Assembly (NCBI RefSeq): GCF_001043025.1
Contig: NZ_JYLD01000003.1
Location: 186,001-250,000, forward strand
Origin: Pseudomonas helleri
GTDB taxonomy: Bacteria > Pseudomonadota > Gammaproteobacteria > Pseudomonadales > Pseudomonadaceae
Direction: 5' to 3'
Length of the DNA stretch: 64,000 bases
Part shown: one piece after another, positions 35,043-44,259 of the stretch
Position numbering within the stretch: the stretch's first letter is position 1
How the letters are laid out: each line of letters opens with the position of its first letter
Notes under the pieces: model-generated
Told to the model about the DNA's origin: nothing
The model's database searches: none
The model's input: the letters and a program-made list of their open reading frames with translations, nothing else
Position numbers and translations under genes: made by a program

Positions 35043-37673
35043 TTAGCCGGTGTTGCGCAAACCCGCCGCGATCCCCGCCACAGTCACCAGCAGCGCTTGT
35101 TCCAGAGGGCTGTCCTGATCGGTTTGCTGGCGTCGCGAACGCGCCAGCAGCTCAGCCTGCAACAAGTGCAGCGGGTCAAGGTAGGTGTTGCGCAAGCGGA
35201 TGAACTCCAGCGTGTCCGGGCTGTGCGCCATCAGTTGAGACTGCCCGGTCAAACCCAGCACCACCTCGCACGCCTGCGACAATAAGTCGCGTAAGTGAGC
35301 ACCCAAAGGCAGCAATTCAGGGGCCACCAGACGTTCGTCATAGAGCCGGGCGATGTCGGCATCCGCTTTGGCCAGGACCATTTCCAGCATGTCGATGCGG
35401 GTGCGGAAGAACGGCCACTGCTCGCGCATTTGCGCCAGTTGCTCTCCTTCGCCGCGCGCCAGCGCCTGGCTGAGCGCGGTTTCCCAGCCGAGCCAGGCGG
35501 GCAGCATCAGGCGGGTTTGAGTCCAGCCGAAAATCCACGGAATGGCGCGCAAGCTTTCAATCCCGCCTGCACGGCGCTTGGCCGGGCGACTGCCCAAGGG
35601 CAAGCGGCCCAATTCCTGTTCCGGGGTGGACTGGCGGAAATACTCGACAAATTGCGGGTTGTCGCGCACCACCGAGCGGTAGGCCTTGACCCCGTCGTCG
35701 GCCAGTTCGTCCATCAGTACTCGCCACCCCGGCTCAGGCAGCGGCGGTGGCAGTAACGTGGCTTCGAGTACCGCCGACAGGTACAGGTTGAGGTTTTGCT
35801 CGGCGATGTCAGGCAGGCCAAATTTGAAGCGGATCATTTCGCCCTGTTCGGTGGTACGGAAACGCCCCGCCACCGACCCCGGCGGTTGCGACAGAATCGC
35901 CGCATGCGCCGGGCCGCCGCCACGCCCCACTGTGCCGCCACGGCCATGAAACAGCAGCAAATCGACGTGTTGCTCGCGGCAAATATTCACCAGATTTTCT
36001 TGCGCCCGGTACTGCGCCCACGCCGCTGCCGTGGTGCCGGCATCCTTGGCCGAGTCGGAGTAGCCGATCATCACTTCCTGCGGCCCGTGCAGGCGTGCGC
36101 GGTAACCCGGCAACAGCAACAGGCGCTCAATCACCGGCCCGGCATTGTCCAGGTCGGCCAGGGTTTCAAACAGTGGCACCACGCGCATCGGGCGCTCAAG
36201 CCCGGCCTCTTTGAGCAGCAGTTGCACCGCCAGCACGTCAGAAGCGGCACCCGCCATGGAGATCACGTATGAGCCCAGCGAAGCCCCCGGCGCAGCTGCC
36301 ACCTCACGGCACGTGGCCAACACTTCGGCCGTCTCGGCGGCGGGTTTGAAGTAACCCGGCAACAGCGGGCGACGGTTGTTCAATTCGCGCATCAGGAAGA
36401 TCAGGCGCGCATCTTCATCCCAGTCTTCATAGCGGCCAAGGCCCAGGTAATCGGTGATTTCAGTCATGGCCGAGGTGTGTCGGGCTGCGTCCTGACGCAC
36501 ATCCAGGCGCACCAGGAACAGGCCAAAGGTCACCGCCCGACGCAGGCAATCGAGCAGTGGCCCGTCAGCAATCACGCCCATGCCACAGGCGTGCAGAGAC
36601 GTGTAACACAGCTTCAAGGGTGCCAGCAGGTCCTGGTTGTCGCTCAACACACCTTCGGGCGCAGGTTGTGCGCTGTGCAAGGCGCTCTGCGCCCAGGCCC
36701 GGGTGATGCGCAAGCGTTCACGCAATTGTTTGAGCACTGCGCGGTACGGTTCGGCGCTCTCTCCCGCCACCGCGAGCAATTCATCAGTGGCCTGCTGCAT
36801 GGACAGGTCGGCGGCGAGCTTATCGATGTCACGCAGGTACAAATCGGCGGCCATCCAGCGCGCCAGCAAGAGCACTTCGCGGGTGACCGTGGCGGTCACG
36901 TTGGGGTTGCCATCACGGTCGCCGCCCATCCACGAGGCGAAGCGAATGGGCGCTGAATCGAGCGGTAAATGCAGCCCGGTGGCCTCGTGCAACGCCGCGT
37001 CGGCGGTGCGCAGCATGTTGGGCAGCGCCTGCCACAACGAGTGTTCAATAACGGCAAAACCCCACTTGGCCTCATCCACGGGTGTAGGGCGGGTGCGGCG
37101 GATTTCTTCGGTATGCCAGGCTTCGGCGATCAAGCGCTGCAAGCGCTCTTCGATTCGCGACTTCTCGGCCAGGGTCAGATCCCGGTGATCTTGAGCCGCC
37201 AGTTGCTCGGCAATCGCGTCGTATTTTTGGATCAAGGTGCGGCGCGTGACTTCGGTCGGGTGGGCCGTGAGCACCAGCTCAATCTCAAGGCTGCTGAGTT
37301 GTTGCGCCAGCGAGTTCGCGTCATGCCCTTCGGCCAGCAAGCGGTTCAACAACGTGGGCAGCACCTGCGACTCAAACGGTTGCGGCTGGTCATCGCCACG
37401 CCGGTGAATCAACTGGTATTGCTCGGCGATATTAGCCAGGTTCAAAAACTGGTTGAACGCCCGCGCTACCGGCAGCACTTCGTTATCGCTGAGCGCATCG
37501 AGAATGGCGCTCAATTCTTCGCCCGGAGTGCCGTGCCGGTCGTCTTTGGCACCCTGGCGGATGCGTTCGATCTTGGCGAGAAACGCGTCGCCGTATTGGT
37601 CACGAATCGTATTACCCAACAGCTCACCCAGCAGGTGAACATCATCGCGCAAGCGTGCATCAATATCGGTCAT
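35043..37673 (-). CDS. ppc: Phosphoenolpyruvate carboxylase
   Basis: 876 residues from the ATG at 37673 ([20 protein letters not shown]), chosen for the GGAG upstream; the frame is open to 37784 without conserved sequence. The anaplerotic enzyme makes oxaloacetate from PEP and bicarbonate. Catalytic landmarks: the His in [13 protein letters not shown], the [17 protein letters not shown] loop, [14 protein letters not shown], and the C-terminal [16 protein letters not shown] ending in NTG. Length and motifs are complete. It is monocistronic and divergent from the envelope lipoprotein genes. Confidence 0.98.
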   Translation of the reverse strand: MTDIDARLRDDVHLLGELLGNTIRDQYGDAFLAKIERIRQGAKDDRHGTPGEELSAILDALSDNEVLPVARAFNQFLNLANIAEQYQLIHRRGDDQPQPFESQVLPTLLNRLLAEGHDANSLAQQLSSLEIELVLTAHPTEVTRRTLIQKYDAIAEQLAAQDHRDLTLAEKSRIEERLQRLIAEAWHTEEIRRTRPTPVDEAKWGFAVIEHSLWQALPNMLRTADAALHEATGLHLPLDSAPIRFASWMGGDRDGNPNVTATVTREVLLLARWMAADLYLRDIDKLAADLSMQQATDELLAVAGESAEPYRAVLKQLRERLRITRAWAQSALHSAQPAPEGVLSDNQDLLAPLKLCYTSLHACGMGVIADGPLLDCLRRAVTFGLFLVRLDVRQDAARHTSAMTEITDYLGLGRYEDWDEDARLIFLMRELNNRRPLLPGYFKPAAETAEVLATCREVAAAPGASLGSYVISMAGAASDVLAVQLLLKEAGLERPMRVVPLFETLADLDNAGPVIERLLLLPGYRARLHGPQEVMIGYSDSAKDAGTTAAAWAQYRAQENLVNICREQHVDLLLFHGRGGTVGRGGGPAHAAILSQPPGSVAGRFRTTEQGEMIRFKFGLPDIAEQNLNLYLSAVLEATLLPPPLPEPGWRVLMDELADDGVKAYRSVVRDNPQFVEYFRQSTPEQELGRLPLGSRPAKRRAGGIESLRAIPWIFGWTQTRLMLPAWLGWETALSQALARGEGEQLAQMREQWPFFRTRIDMLEMVLAKADADIARLYDERLVAPELLPLGAHLRDLLSQACEVVLGLTGQSQLMAHSPDTLEFIRLRNTYLDPLHLLQAELLARSRRQQTDQDSPLEQALLVTVAGIAAGLRNTG

Positions 37674-37824
37674 CAGCCATTTCTCCAGCAGATTCTGGGC
37701 GAGTTCGTGACCCAAGAGTGCGTCGCAATGGGCGTCGCTGGCAAGCCATGCGCGCGCTAAACAGCTAATTAGCCTATGACCCATCAGTCAGAAAAATTTT
37801 AGGCAAACTGCCATCTTTTTTTTT

Positions 37825-37852
37825 GAACTATTCAAATTTCGTTCAGGTCACA
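37825..37852 (+). promoter_or_regulatory. Possible AlgU (sigma-22/RpoE-type) promoter for the lipoprotein pair
   Basis: GAACTA at 37825, 17 bases, then TCACA. The AlgU consensus is GAACTT with 16-17 bases to TCTGA, so this matches five of six at -35 and three of five at -10. It lies about 90 bases before the first lipoprotein. It was considered because lptF is known to be AlgU-controlled in P. aeruginosa. Confidence 0.35.
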
Positions 37853-37942
37853 GCTTTTAACCATCACTGCAGGAACCTGCGTCCAACTGCTCCAGGTCAC
37901 CCGACAGTTGTGATGGAGATGATGTTTTTAAGGAGTTTCCTA

Positions 37943-38356
37943 ATGGAGTTGAAGACCATGATGACCCGCACTGTCAAAACCACCTCTCCTCGCCTGCGCG
38001 GGCTGAAACTGGCTGCATTGGCGATCGGTGCCAGCTTCGTTTTAGCCGGTTGCGCTGGTAACCCGCCAACCGAGCAATACGCTGTGACGCAGTCGGCCGT
38101 GAACAACGCCGTCAGCGCTGGCGGTACCGAATACGCTCCAGTGGAAATGAAGTCGGCACAAGACAAGCTCAAACAAGCTGAGCTGGCCATGCACGACAAA
38201 AAATATGACGAAGCCCGTCGCCTGTCCGAACAAGCTGAATGGGACGCTCGCGTAGCAGAACGTAAAGCCCAGGCCGCAAAAGCCGAGAAGGCCGTTCAGG
38301 ATGCTCAGAAAGCCGTCCAGCAACTGCGTCAGGAAGGCATGCGCGGCCTGCAATAA
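37943..38356 (+). CDS. DUF4398 lipoprotein
   Basis: 137 residues from the ATG at 37943, eight bases after a perfect AAGGAG; a longer frame from 37823 has no ribosome site. Lipoprotein signal with lipobox VLAGC near residue 31; residue +2 is Ala, favouring the outer membrane. The mature part is a charged helix rich in Ala, Lys, Gln and Glu (about residues 70-130), a DUF4398-type coiled coil. It lies 65 bases before the LptF-like gene, whose N-terminal half is of the same kind, so the two likely act together at the envelope. Confidence 0.88.
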   Translation: MELKTMMTRTVKTTSPRLRGLKLAALAIGASFVLAGCAGNPPTEQYAVTQSAVNNAVSAGGTEYAPVEMKSAQDKLKQAELAMHDKKYDEARRLSEQAEWDARVAERKAQAAKAEKAVQDAQKAVQQLRQEGMRGLQ

Positions 38357-38421
38357 CAGCCGCCCCTCTTTGATCGCAACTGGCGATACAGCATTCCTAA
38401 TAGATAGAAAGGACAACTATT

Positions 38422-39201
38422 ATGCGCAATACAGTAATGATCCCTGCCCTGCTGGCCCTGAGCGTTGGTTTGGCCGCGTGCTCGCACCAGCCGAACGTTA
38501 ACTTGGAAAACGCCAAGAGCAACTACTCGGCCCTGCAAACCAACCCGGAAGCGACCAAGGTTGCAGCCCTTGAAACCAAAGACGCTGGCGAGTGGCTGGA
38601 CAAGGCTGAAAAGGCATACCTGGACAAGGAAAAAGAGTCCAAGGTTGACCAACTGGCTTACCTGACCAACCAGCGTGTTGAACTGGCCAAGCAAACCATC
38701 GCCCTGCGTACCGCTGAAAACCAGCTGAAAAACGCCGGTTCCGATCGTGCCCAGGCCCTGCTGGACGCCCGTGATGCGCAAATCAAAAAGCTGCAAAGCC
38801 TGAACGCCAAGCAAACGGATCGCGGCACCCTGGTGACCTTTGGTGACGTGCTGTTTGACTTCGACAAGGCCAACCTCAAGCCTAACAGCCGCGAAAGCAT
38901 CGCGACCCTGTCCAACTACCTGATCCAGAACCCGGATCGCAAGGTGATTGTTGAGGGTTACACCGACAGCAAAGGCAGCGCTTCTTACAACCAGAACCTG
39001 TCTGAGCGTCGCGCCAATGCGGTTAAAGCGGCACTGGTACGTGCCGGTGTAGACCCATCGCGTATCGTTGCCCAAGGCTATGGCAAGGAATACCCGGTTG
39101 CTGACAACAGCAGCAACTCGGGCCGCGCTCAAAACCGCCGCGTTGAAGTGACCATCTCCAACGACAACCAGCCGGTTGCGCCACGCTCGTCGATCCAGTA
39201 A
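38422..39201 (+). CDS. lptF: LptF-like OmpA-family outer-membrane lipoprotein
   Basis: 259 residues. Lipobox GLAAC (Cys20). Residues 25-130 are a helical DUF4398-like region, followed by an OmpA C-terminal peptidoglycan-binding domain (residues 140-245) with FDKANLKPNS, VEGYTDSKGSASYNQNLSERRA and the peptidoglycan-contacting Asp/Arg positions. It matches P. aeruginosa LptF, an abundant outer-membrane lipoprotein linked to alginate-era stress survival. Name by domain order and position between ppc and lysS. A terminator follows. 'LptF' here is unrelated to the LPS exporter subunit of that name. Confidence 0.88.
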   Translation: MRNTVMIPALLALSVGLAACSHQPNVNLENAKSNYSALQTNPEATKVAALETKDAGEWLDKAEKAYLDKEKESKVDQLAYLTNQRVELAKQTIALRTAENQLKNAGSDRAQALLDARDAQIKKLQSLNAKQTDRGTLVTFGDVLFDFDKANLKPNSRESIATLSNYLIQNPDRKVIVEGYTDSKGSASYNQNLSERRANAVKAALVRAGVDPSRIVAQGYGKEYPVADNSSNSGRAQNRRVEVTISNDNQPVAPRSSIQ

Positions 39202-39219
39202 ATCGATAAGCGTTAAATG

Positions 39220-39253
39220 AAAGCCCCGCCTGAGTGATCAGGCGGGGCTTTTT
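39220..39253 (+). terminator. Terminator after lptF
   Basis: AAGCCCCGCCTGA-GTGA-TCAGGCGGGGCTTTTT: a thirteen-base-pair stem, tetraloop and T5 tail, 18 bases past the stop. It also faces the convergent 108-residue gene, although the minus-strand T run is shorter. Confidence 0.95.
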
Positions 39254-39288
39254 GTTGAATGGCTTTTGCCGTGAGGGCGCTTTTGCTT

Positions 39289-39615
39289 TTAAGGTTGCAG
39301 CTTCGGCGTGTCCTGCCCCATGCAATGCACGGCCTGTTTTTTGTTGTTGACCAACACCCCGGTCAGGCCTTTCTGTTCGGTATCAAACAGCACCACGATG
39401 CCGTCAATGCACTGCGCCACCTGGTTGGCCGGGGTCAGGGAAACTTTGTAGTCCTCGCCCGGCAAGGTCTTGAGCATGGTGAAGTCGTTGAGCAGCAACG
39501 CATCCTCAGGCTTGGCGAAGTGCAGGTAACCGTAGTACCACAGGCAGCCCACCGTACCGATGATGGTGCCGATGCCAGTGAGGATCAGGGGGATGGCGTT
39601 ACGCTCTTCACTCAT
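39289..39615 (-). CDS. Small membrane-anchored protein of unknown function
   Basis: 108 residues. One N-terminal membrane helix (about residues 8-30, LILTGIGTIIGTVGCLWYYG), then a soluble domain with two Cys (VAQCIDGI, AVHCMGQD) that could form a disulfide if periplasmic. Its ATG overlaps the stop of the hydrolase lipoprotein gene by four bases. It is the last gene of a four-gene minus-strand envelope unit (41836, 40534, 39612, 39289). I do not recognise a functional family. Confidence 0.8.
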   Translation of the reverse strand: MSEERNAIPLILTGIGTIIGTVGCLWYYGYLHFAKPEDALLLNDFTMLKTLPGEDYKVSLTPANQVAQCIDGIVVLFDTEQKGLTGVLVNNKKQAVHCMGQDTPKLQP

Positions 39616-40517
39616 TGCGGGGTCTCTGTTTCGGGAGCTTTAGTCGGCGGGTAATTGGGGATCTCCCCCAGTCGCCGCACACCGTTGAAATGTTGCGGGT
39701 CTTCAAGATAACGCAGCATCACTTGGCGCCAGGTCGGGTCACCAAACGTTTGCACATGACCGCCCCGGGTCAGTTGCAACACCTTGGGCGGCGGCGCGGC
39801 CTGGTACAGGCGGATGCCGTTGGACAGCGGGACGATCGGGTCGTCCATGCTATGAAAAATCAACACAGGCACGTCTTTGATGTCCGGCATGGCGTACACC
39901 GCACTGTCTGCGTCAGGCACCAACCACGACAGCGGCACTTGCAAGGGCCAGGTCAGCCAGGACGTGCTCAGGGCAAATTGCCCCACTTCGCGGTAACTGG
40001 CCGGTACACCATCAAGCACCACGGCCTTGAGCCGGGCGCGCTGCTGCGGGTGCTGGCTCAGGTAATGAACGCCCATGGCCCCGCCCAGGCTTTGCCCCAG
40101 CACAATCAGCGGCTGCCCCTGCACGGACGGTTGTTGCTCTAACCAGTCAAAGGCGGCGTCGATGTCCTGATACACCGCTGGCAAGCCCGGCTTGCCCTGC
40201 GACAGGCCATAACCGCGATAGTCGAGCATCAGCACTTGATAGCCCTGCCCGGGCAACCAGGCCACGGCGCCCAGGTGGTACGCCAGATTGCCGCCATTGC
40301 CATGCAGGTGCAGCACGGTGCCCTTGAGCGGCACACCGGGCTTGGCCGGTAGCCACCAACCATGCAGTTGCGTGCCATCGGCGGCAGTGAGGTTGACGTC
40401 TTTGTAGGCAAGGCCCGCCGCCGTCGGGGTAATCGGCTGGCCAGGTTCGGGGTAAAACAACAATGAGCTGCATCCGCTGAGGGCGAGCAGCAGGCAGAGT
40501 GCAGCCAGGGTTTTCAT
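39612..40517 (-). CDS. Alpha/beta-hydrolase lipoprotein
   Basis: 301 residues. Lipobox LSGC (Cys16) after MKTLAALCLLLA. The mature part is an alpha/beta hydrolase: HGNGGN oxyanion region, MLDYRGYGLSQG, nucleophile elbow GQSLGGAMG, acid in FHSMDDPIVPLSNG and His in RGGHVQTFGD, so the triad is intact. It resembles the BEM46/YfhR-like serine hydrolases. It is probably an outer-membrane or periplasm-facing esterase of unknown substrate. It lies 16 bases after the QEGLA protein gene and overlaps the next gene by four bases. Confidence 0.9.
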   Translation of the reverse strand: MKTLAALCLLLALSGCSSLLFYPEPGQPITPTAAGLAYKDVNLTAADGTQLHGWWLPAKPGVPLKGTVLHLHGNGGNLAYHLGAVAWLPGQGYQVLMLDYRGYGLSQGKPGLPAVYQDIDAAFDWLEQQPSVQGQPLIVLGQSLGGAMGVHYLSQHPQQRARLKAVVLDGVPASYREVGQFALSTSWLTWPLQVPLSWLVPDADSAVYAMPDIKDVPVLIFHSMDDPIVPLSNGIRLYQAAPPPKVLQLTRGGHVQTFGDPTWRQVMLRYLEDPQHFNGVRRLGEIPNYPPTKAPETETPQ

Positions 40518-40533
40518 TGAGAGGATCGCCTTG

Positions 40534-41811
40534 TCACAAAATATTGGAGTAGTCGGCTTCGATCCGGTCCAGGCTCAAGTGGTTGAGGAAGTTGGAGAAG
40601 CACATCCATGCCGACAAGGCGTTCATGTCGCGGAACTGGTCCGGCAGGTATTTAGGCGCAACCACTAATCCTTCATCGACCAACTGGCGCAAGGTGCGCA
40701 TGTCTTCCAGCGTGGTCTTGCCACAGAACAGCAGCGGCACTTGTTCGAGCTTGCCCTTACGCACGGCCAACTGAATGTAGTTGTAAACCATGATGAAGCC
40801 TTTGAGGTAGGACAAGTCTTTGGTGAATGGCAGTCCATTTGGCACCGAGCCACGGAAAACCCGACTCGCGTTGCCGTAGCTTTCTGGCATCTCGAACCCC
40901 TGATCACGGAAGAACTGATACACCTGCATAAAGTCCGCGCCCTCCTCCACCATGTGGATGGCGCGGGTGCGGTTGGTCAGTTTGCGCAGGCGGCTCGGGT
41001 AAGAGGCAAAGGTGATGACTTCCATCAAAATCGCCAGCCCTTCCTGGGTCACTGTCGATGAGGGCGGGCCTTTGGACAGGAAGGTGCAAATCGGCTGGTT
41101 CTGGCCATTGAGCGTGGTGCCCACGTGAACCAGCCCTTCGTGTACTTCGAGGGCGCGCACGTCACGCTCGTTGAACATCGCATCGCTGCGGATCTTGATG
41201 TAGTCGGCGCCGGCTGCTGCGTCCGCGACGATACCGTCCGACTCAAACACCCGAATGGTTTCTTCGCACTCGCCAAAGACCTTGTTGAGCCGGCTTTGCA
41301 GCAGGTTGACCGCGTCTTTGGCGGTCAGGTTTTTGGCTTCGTCCTTAAGGTCGCCACGCCCGTCGATGTTGTCCAGGTAATCGGACATCATCAGGCCCAA
41401 ATCGGCCAGCGTTGGATCACCGGCATGGAACGCGTCGGAAGCAGCGCCGTACAACTCTTGGGAAATCAGCCCGAAGTCTTCAGTGCCGCGTGCTTCGAGC
41501 ATGCGCACCACCATTCGGTACTCTTTGCACATGCGCCGCATGATCTGCCCGACCGGGTTGAACTGCCCCAGTTGCCGGGTAATGTCGCGCTCAATGTGCT
41601 GGAACTCTGACTTGACCGCACTGGAGTCAAAAGACAGCGGCCGGGACAAGTAATAGTCACGGCTGACCGCTGGCATCTCTTTGCCTTTGGCCTTTAAAAA
41701 ACCCTGGCGGATGCTGTCATCCCACTTCACCGCATCCAGCACGCGGATCGGCGCCTGGGCCAGCACAATGCGGTCTGACAACGTGCGTATGGTGCGCTGG
41801 TAATCGTCCAC
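40534..41811 (-). CDS. QEGLA-motif (DUF1704) putative metalloprotease
   Basis: 425 residues from a GTG at 41811, six bases after AAGGAG. Carries the DUF1704 signature: EVHEGLVHVGTTLNG (an HExxxH zinc motif) followed about 20 residues later by the TQEGLA glutamate. This family was first named after flavohaemoglobin expression and includes the eukaryotic MATCAP tubulin carboxypeptidases. It is cytoplasmic by sequence (no signal). Neighbours are two lipoproteins and a small membrane protein. The fold suggests peptidase activity on a C-terminal tail; the bacterial substrate is unknown. Confidence 0.88.
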   Translation of the reverse strand: MDDYQRTIRTLSDRIVLAQAPIRVLDAVKWDDSIRQGFLKAKGKEMPAVSRDYYLSRPLSFDSSAVKSEFQHIERDITRQLGQFNPVGQIMRRMCKEYRMVVRMLEARGTEDFGLISQELYGAASDAFHAGDPTLADLGLMMSDYLDNIDGRGDLKDEAKNLTAKDAVNLLQSRLNKVFGECEETIRVFESDGIVADAAAGADYIKIRSDAMFNERDVRALEVHEGLVHVGTTLNGQNQPICTFLSKGPPSSTVTQEGLAILMEVITFASYPSRLRKLTNRTRAIHMVEEGADFMQVYQFFRDQGFEMPESYGNASRVFRGSVPNGLPFTKDLSYLKGFIMVYNYIQLAVRKGKLEQVPLLFCGKTTLEDMRTLRQLVDEGLVVAPKYLPDQFRDMNALSAWMCFSNFLNHLSLDRIEADYSNIL

Positions 41812-41835
41812 CCGCGGCTCCTTGATTAAATGCGG

Positions 41836-42384
41836 TTACTTGATCGCACGCTGATAGCGGGCCACTTCGACAAAGACGTCCGAATTGGCAGGATCATCGA
41901 GGTATGCAAAAACTGTAGCTGATGGGCTCTGGATCTGTACGCCTGAGCCTTCAGACGTTTCGACCGGCTCACCGTTCAAGGCCGACTGGCCTATCGCCTG
42001 CTTGATCTGGTCAAGGTCCAGGTCGTACACCACCAACTCGCCTTTATCGTTCACCTCAAAACCATTGAGGGTGTAGCCACCGCCCAGCTTGGCTGGCAAA
42101 TTGGCCGAGGCGTACCAGCGGCTGCCGTGGCGGGCAACGATAAAGGTGTAACGATCACGCGCCTTGGGTTCGCCCTTGGGGTAGATCACGGCTTGGTAGC
42201 GAGTCTTGTCGACGGCGCGGATATTCAGGTTGCGCGCCTCGCCCCAGGCATCCTTGCTGGTCCATTTTCCGAGCAGTTGTTTTGGCGCTGGCTGGGCCGC
42301 GATCGGTGCGTCTTTAAACGTCACCAGGCACCCGCTCAACATCAAAAATGACAATGCCACCAGCAATACGCGCCACACTTTCAT
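41836..42384 (-). CDS. Lipoprotein of unknown function
   Basis: 182 residues. Signal MKVWRVLLVALSFLMLSGC with lipobox LSGC (Cys19). The mature domain looks like a small beta-barrel (LLGKWTSKDAWGEARNLNIR, YTFIVARHGSRWYASANL, ELVVYDLDLDQIKQAI), reminiscent of lipocalin-like or DUF-type envelope domains. It is first gene of the minus-strand unit, 24 bases before the QEGLA gene. A class 2 REPIN lies upstream. Function is not known. Confidence 0.85.
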   Translation of the reverse strand: MKVWRVLLVALSFLMLSGCLVTFKDAPIAAQPAPKQLLGKWTSKDAWGEARNLNIRAVDKTRYQAVIYPKGEPKARDRYTFIVARHGSRWYASANLPAKLGGGYTLNGFEVNDKGELVVYDLDLDQIKQAIGQSALNGEPVETSEGSGVQIQSPSATVFAYLDDPANSDVFVEVARYQRAIK

Positions 42385-42485
42385 GCCTGCATCCTTCTAT
42401 AGAGCGGCCAGGGCTCATTGAGTAGGGCCTGATATTCCATCCGACTGACAATCGCCGTCAACCGTTGGTATGCCTTATGACTGAC

Positions 42486-42572
42486 TGTGGGAGCGGGCTT
42501 GCTCGCGATGCAAGCGCCCTGATCTACCTGCGACAACGCGTTGATGCTATCGCGAGCAAGCCCGCTCCCACA
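42486..42572. repeat. REPIN, class 2, complete
   Basis: Inverted arms TGTGGGAGCGGGCTTGCTC and complement; same overall length (87 bases) as the copy at 33218. It sits between the lysS terminator and the lipoprotein gene, both on minus. Confidence 0.93.
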
Positions 42573-42600
42573 CAAAGATCCAGCTCAGCGTTCTGCAGGC

Positions 42601-42635
42601 AATAAAAAACCGCCTTGAATCGGCGGTTTTTTATT
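42601..42635 (-). terminator. Rho-independent terminator after lysS
   Basis: CCGCC and GGCGG with a seven-base loop, extended by A/T pairs and flanked by AAAAAA and TTTTTT. It could stop transcription in either direction. It begins nine bases past the lysS stop. Confidence 0.92.
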
Positions 42636-42643
42636 CAGCATCG

Positions 42644-44146
42644 TTACGCTTGTGGGCGCATGTGCGGGAACAGGATCACGTCGCGAATCGACGGGGAGTT
42701 GGTCAGCAGCATCACCAGACGGTCGATACCGATACCTTCACCCGCCGTTGGCGGCATGCCGTATTCCAGCGCACGTACGAAGTCGGCGTCGTAGTGCATG
42801 GCTTCGTCGTCACCGGCGTCCTTGTCCGCCACCTGCGCCATGAAACGCTCGGCCTGGTCTTCCGCGTCGTTCAACTCGGAGTAGGCGTTGGCGATTTCAC
42901 GGCCACCGATAAACAGCTCAAAGCGGTCGGTCACGTTCGGGTTGTCGTCGTTACGACGGGCCAGCGGCGACACTTCAAACGGGTACTGGGTGATGAAGTG
43001 CGGTTGCTCCAGCTTGTGCTCGACCAGCTCTTCGAAAATCATCACTTGCAGCTTGCCCAGACCTTCGAAGCCCAGCACCTTGGCACCGGCTTTTTTGGCG
43101 ATTTCACGCGCCTTGTCGATGTCGTTCAGGTCTGCAGCGGTCAGCTCAGGGTTGTACTTGAGGATCGAGTCGAAGACCGACAGACGCACAAACGGCTCGC
43201 CGAAGTGGAACACCTTGTCGCCGTACGGCACGTCGGTGCTGCCCAGCACCAGCTGTGCCAGTTCACGGAACAGCTCTTCGGTGAGGTCCATGTTGTCTTC
43301 GTAGTCGGCGTACGCCTGGTAGAACTCAAGCATGGTGAATTCTGGGTTGTGACGGGTCGACACGCCTTCGTTACGGAAGTTACGGTTGATCTCGAACACT
43401 TTTTCGAAGCCGCCCACCACCAGACGCTTGAGGTACAGCTCAGGCGCGATACGCAGGAACATTTCCATGTCCAGCGCGTTGTGGTGAGTTTCGAAAGGCT
43501 TGGCTGCCGCGCCGCCCGGAATGGTTTGCAGCATCGGCGTTTCAACTTCAAGGAAGTCACGCGCCATCAGGAAGCTGCGGATGTGCGCGATCACTTGCGA
43601 ACGCACACGGAAGGTGTGGCGCACGTCTTCGTTAACGATCAGGTCAACGTAACGCTGGCGATAGCGCTGCTCGGTGTCAGTCAGACCGTGGTGCTTGTCT
43701 GGCAGCGGGCGCAGGGATTTGGTCAGCAGACGCACGTTGGTCATTTCAACGTACAGGTCGCCTTTGCCGGAGCGGGCCAGGGTGCCTTCAGCGGCGATGA
43801 TGTCGCCCAGGTCCCAGGTTTTCACGGCGGCCAGGGTTTCTTCTGGCAGGGTTTTACGGTTGACGTAGACCTGGATGCGACCAGTCATGTCCTGGATCAC
43901 CATGAACGCGCCACGGTTAAGCATGATGCGACCCGCAACCTTGACCGGAATAGCTGCTTCAGCCAGCTCTTCCTTGGTCTTGTCGGCGTACTGCTTCTGC
44001 AAATCAGCGCAGTAGTTTTCACGACGAAAATCATTCGGGAAGGCGTTGCCTTTAGCGCGCTCGGCTGCAAGTTTTTCCTTGCGCAGGGCGATCAGGGCGT
44101 TTTCTTCCTGTTGCAGGTCTTGGGGGTCGAGTTGTTGGTCGCTCAT
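42644..44146 (-). CDS. lysS: Lysyl-tRNA synthetase, class II
   Basis: 500 residues. N-terminal OB-fold anticodon domain (about residues 60-170, [20 protein letters not shown]), then a class IIb catalytic core: motif 1 [21 protein letters not shown], motif 2 [21 protein letters not shown] and motif 3 [11 protein letters not shown] near the C-terminus. It charges tRNA-Lys. It lies 113 bases downstream of prfB, the conserved prfB-lysS pair. A terminator follows. Confidence 0.98.
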   Translation of the reverse strand: MSDQQLDPQDLQQEENALIALRKEKLAAERAKGNAFPNDFRRENYCADLQKQYADKTKEELAEAAIPVKVAGRIMLNRGAFMVIQDMTGRIQVYVNRKTLPEETLAAVKTWDLGDIIAAEGTLARSGKGDLYVEMTNVRLLTKSLRPLPDKHHGLTDTEQRYRQRYVDLIVNEDVRHTFRVRSQVIAHIRSFLMARDFLEVETPMLQTIPGGAAAKPFETHHNALDMEMFLRIAPELYLKRLVVGGFEKVFEINRNFRNEGVSTRHNPEFTMLEFYQAYADYEDNMDLTEELFRELAQLVLGSTDVPYGDKVFHFGEPFVRLSVFDSILKYNPELTAADLNDIDKAREIAKKAGAKVLGFEGLGKLQVMIFEELVEHKLEQPHFITQYPFEVSPLARRNDDNPNVTDRFELFIGGREIANAYSELNDAEDQAERFMAQVADKDAGDDEAMHYDADFVRALEYGMPPTAGEGIGIDRLVMLLTNSPSIRDVILFPHMRPQA

Positions 44147-44259
44147 GTCTTAAAAATTCCATCACAGGTTCGTTGCCCCTGCCCTGCGGCAGGGGTTGGC
44201 GGGCCTTTAGCGCGCCTTGAGGCATCGCATTGGCTGCGCACTTACGGTTATTGCGCGAC

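Noticed and set aside
44178..44195. Hairpin between prfB and lysS as a terminator
   Set aside because: The CCCCTGCC/GGCAGGGG stem has no T tract on the minus strand; it may be a pause or processing site but is not supported as a terminator.
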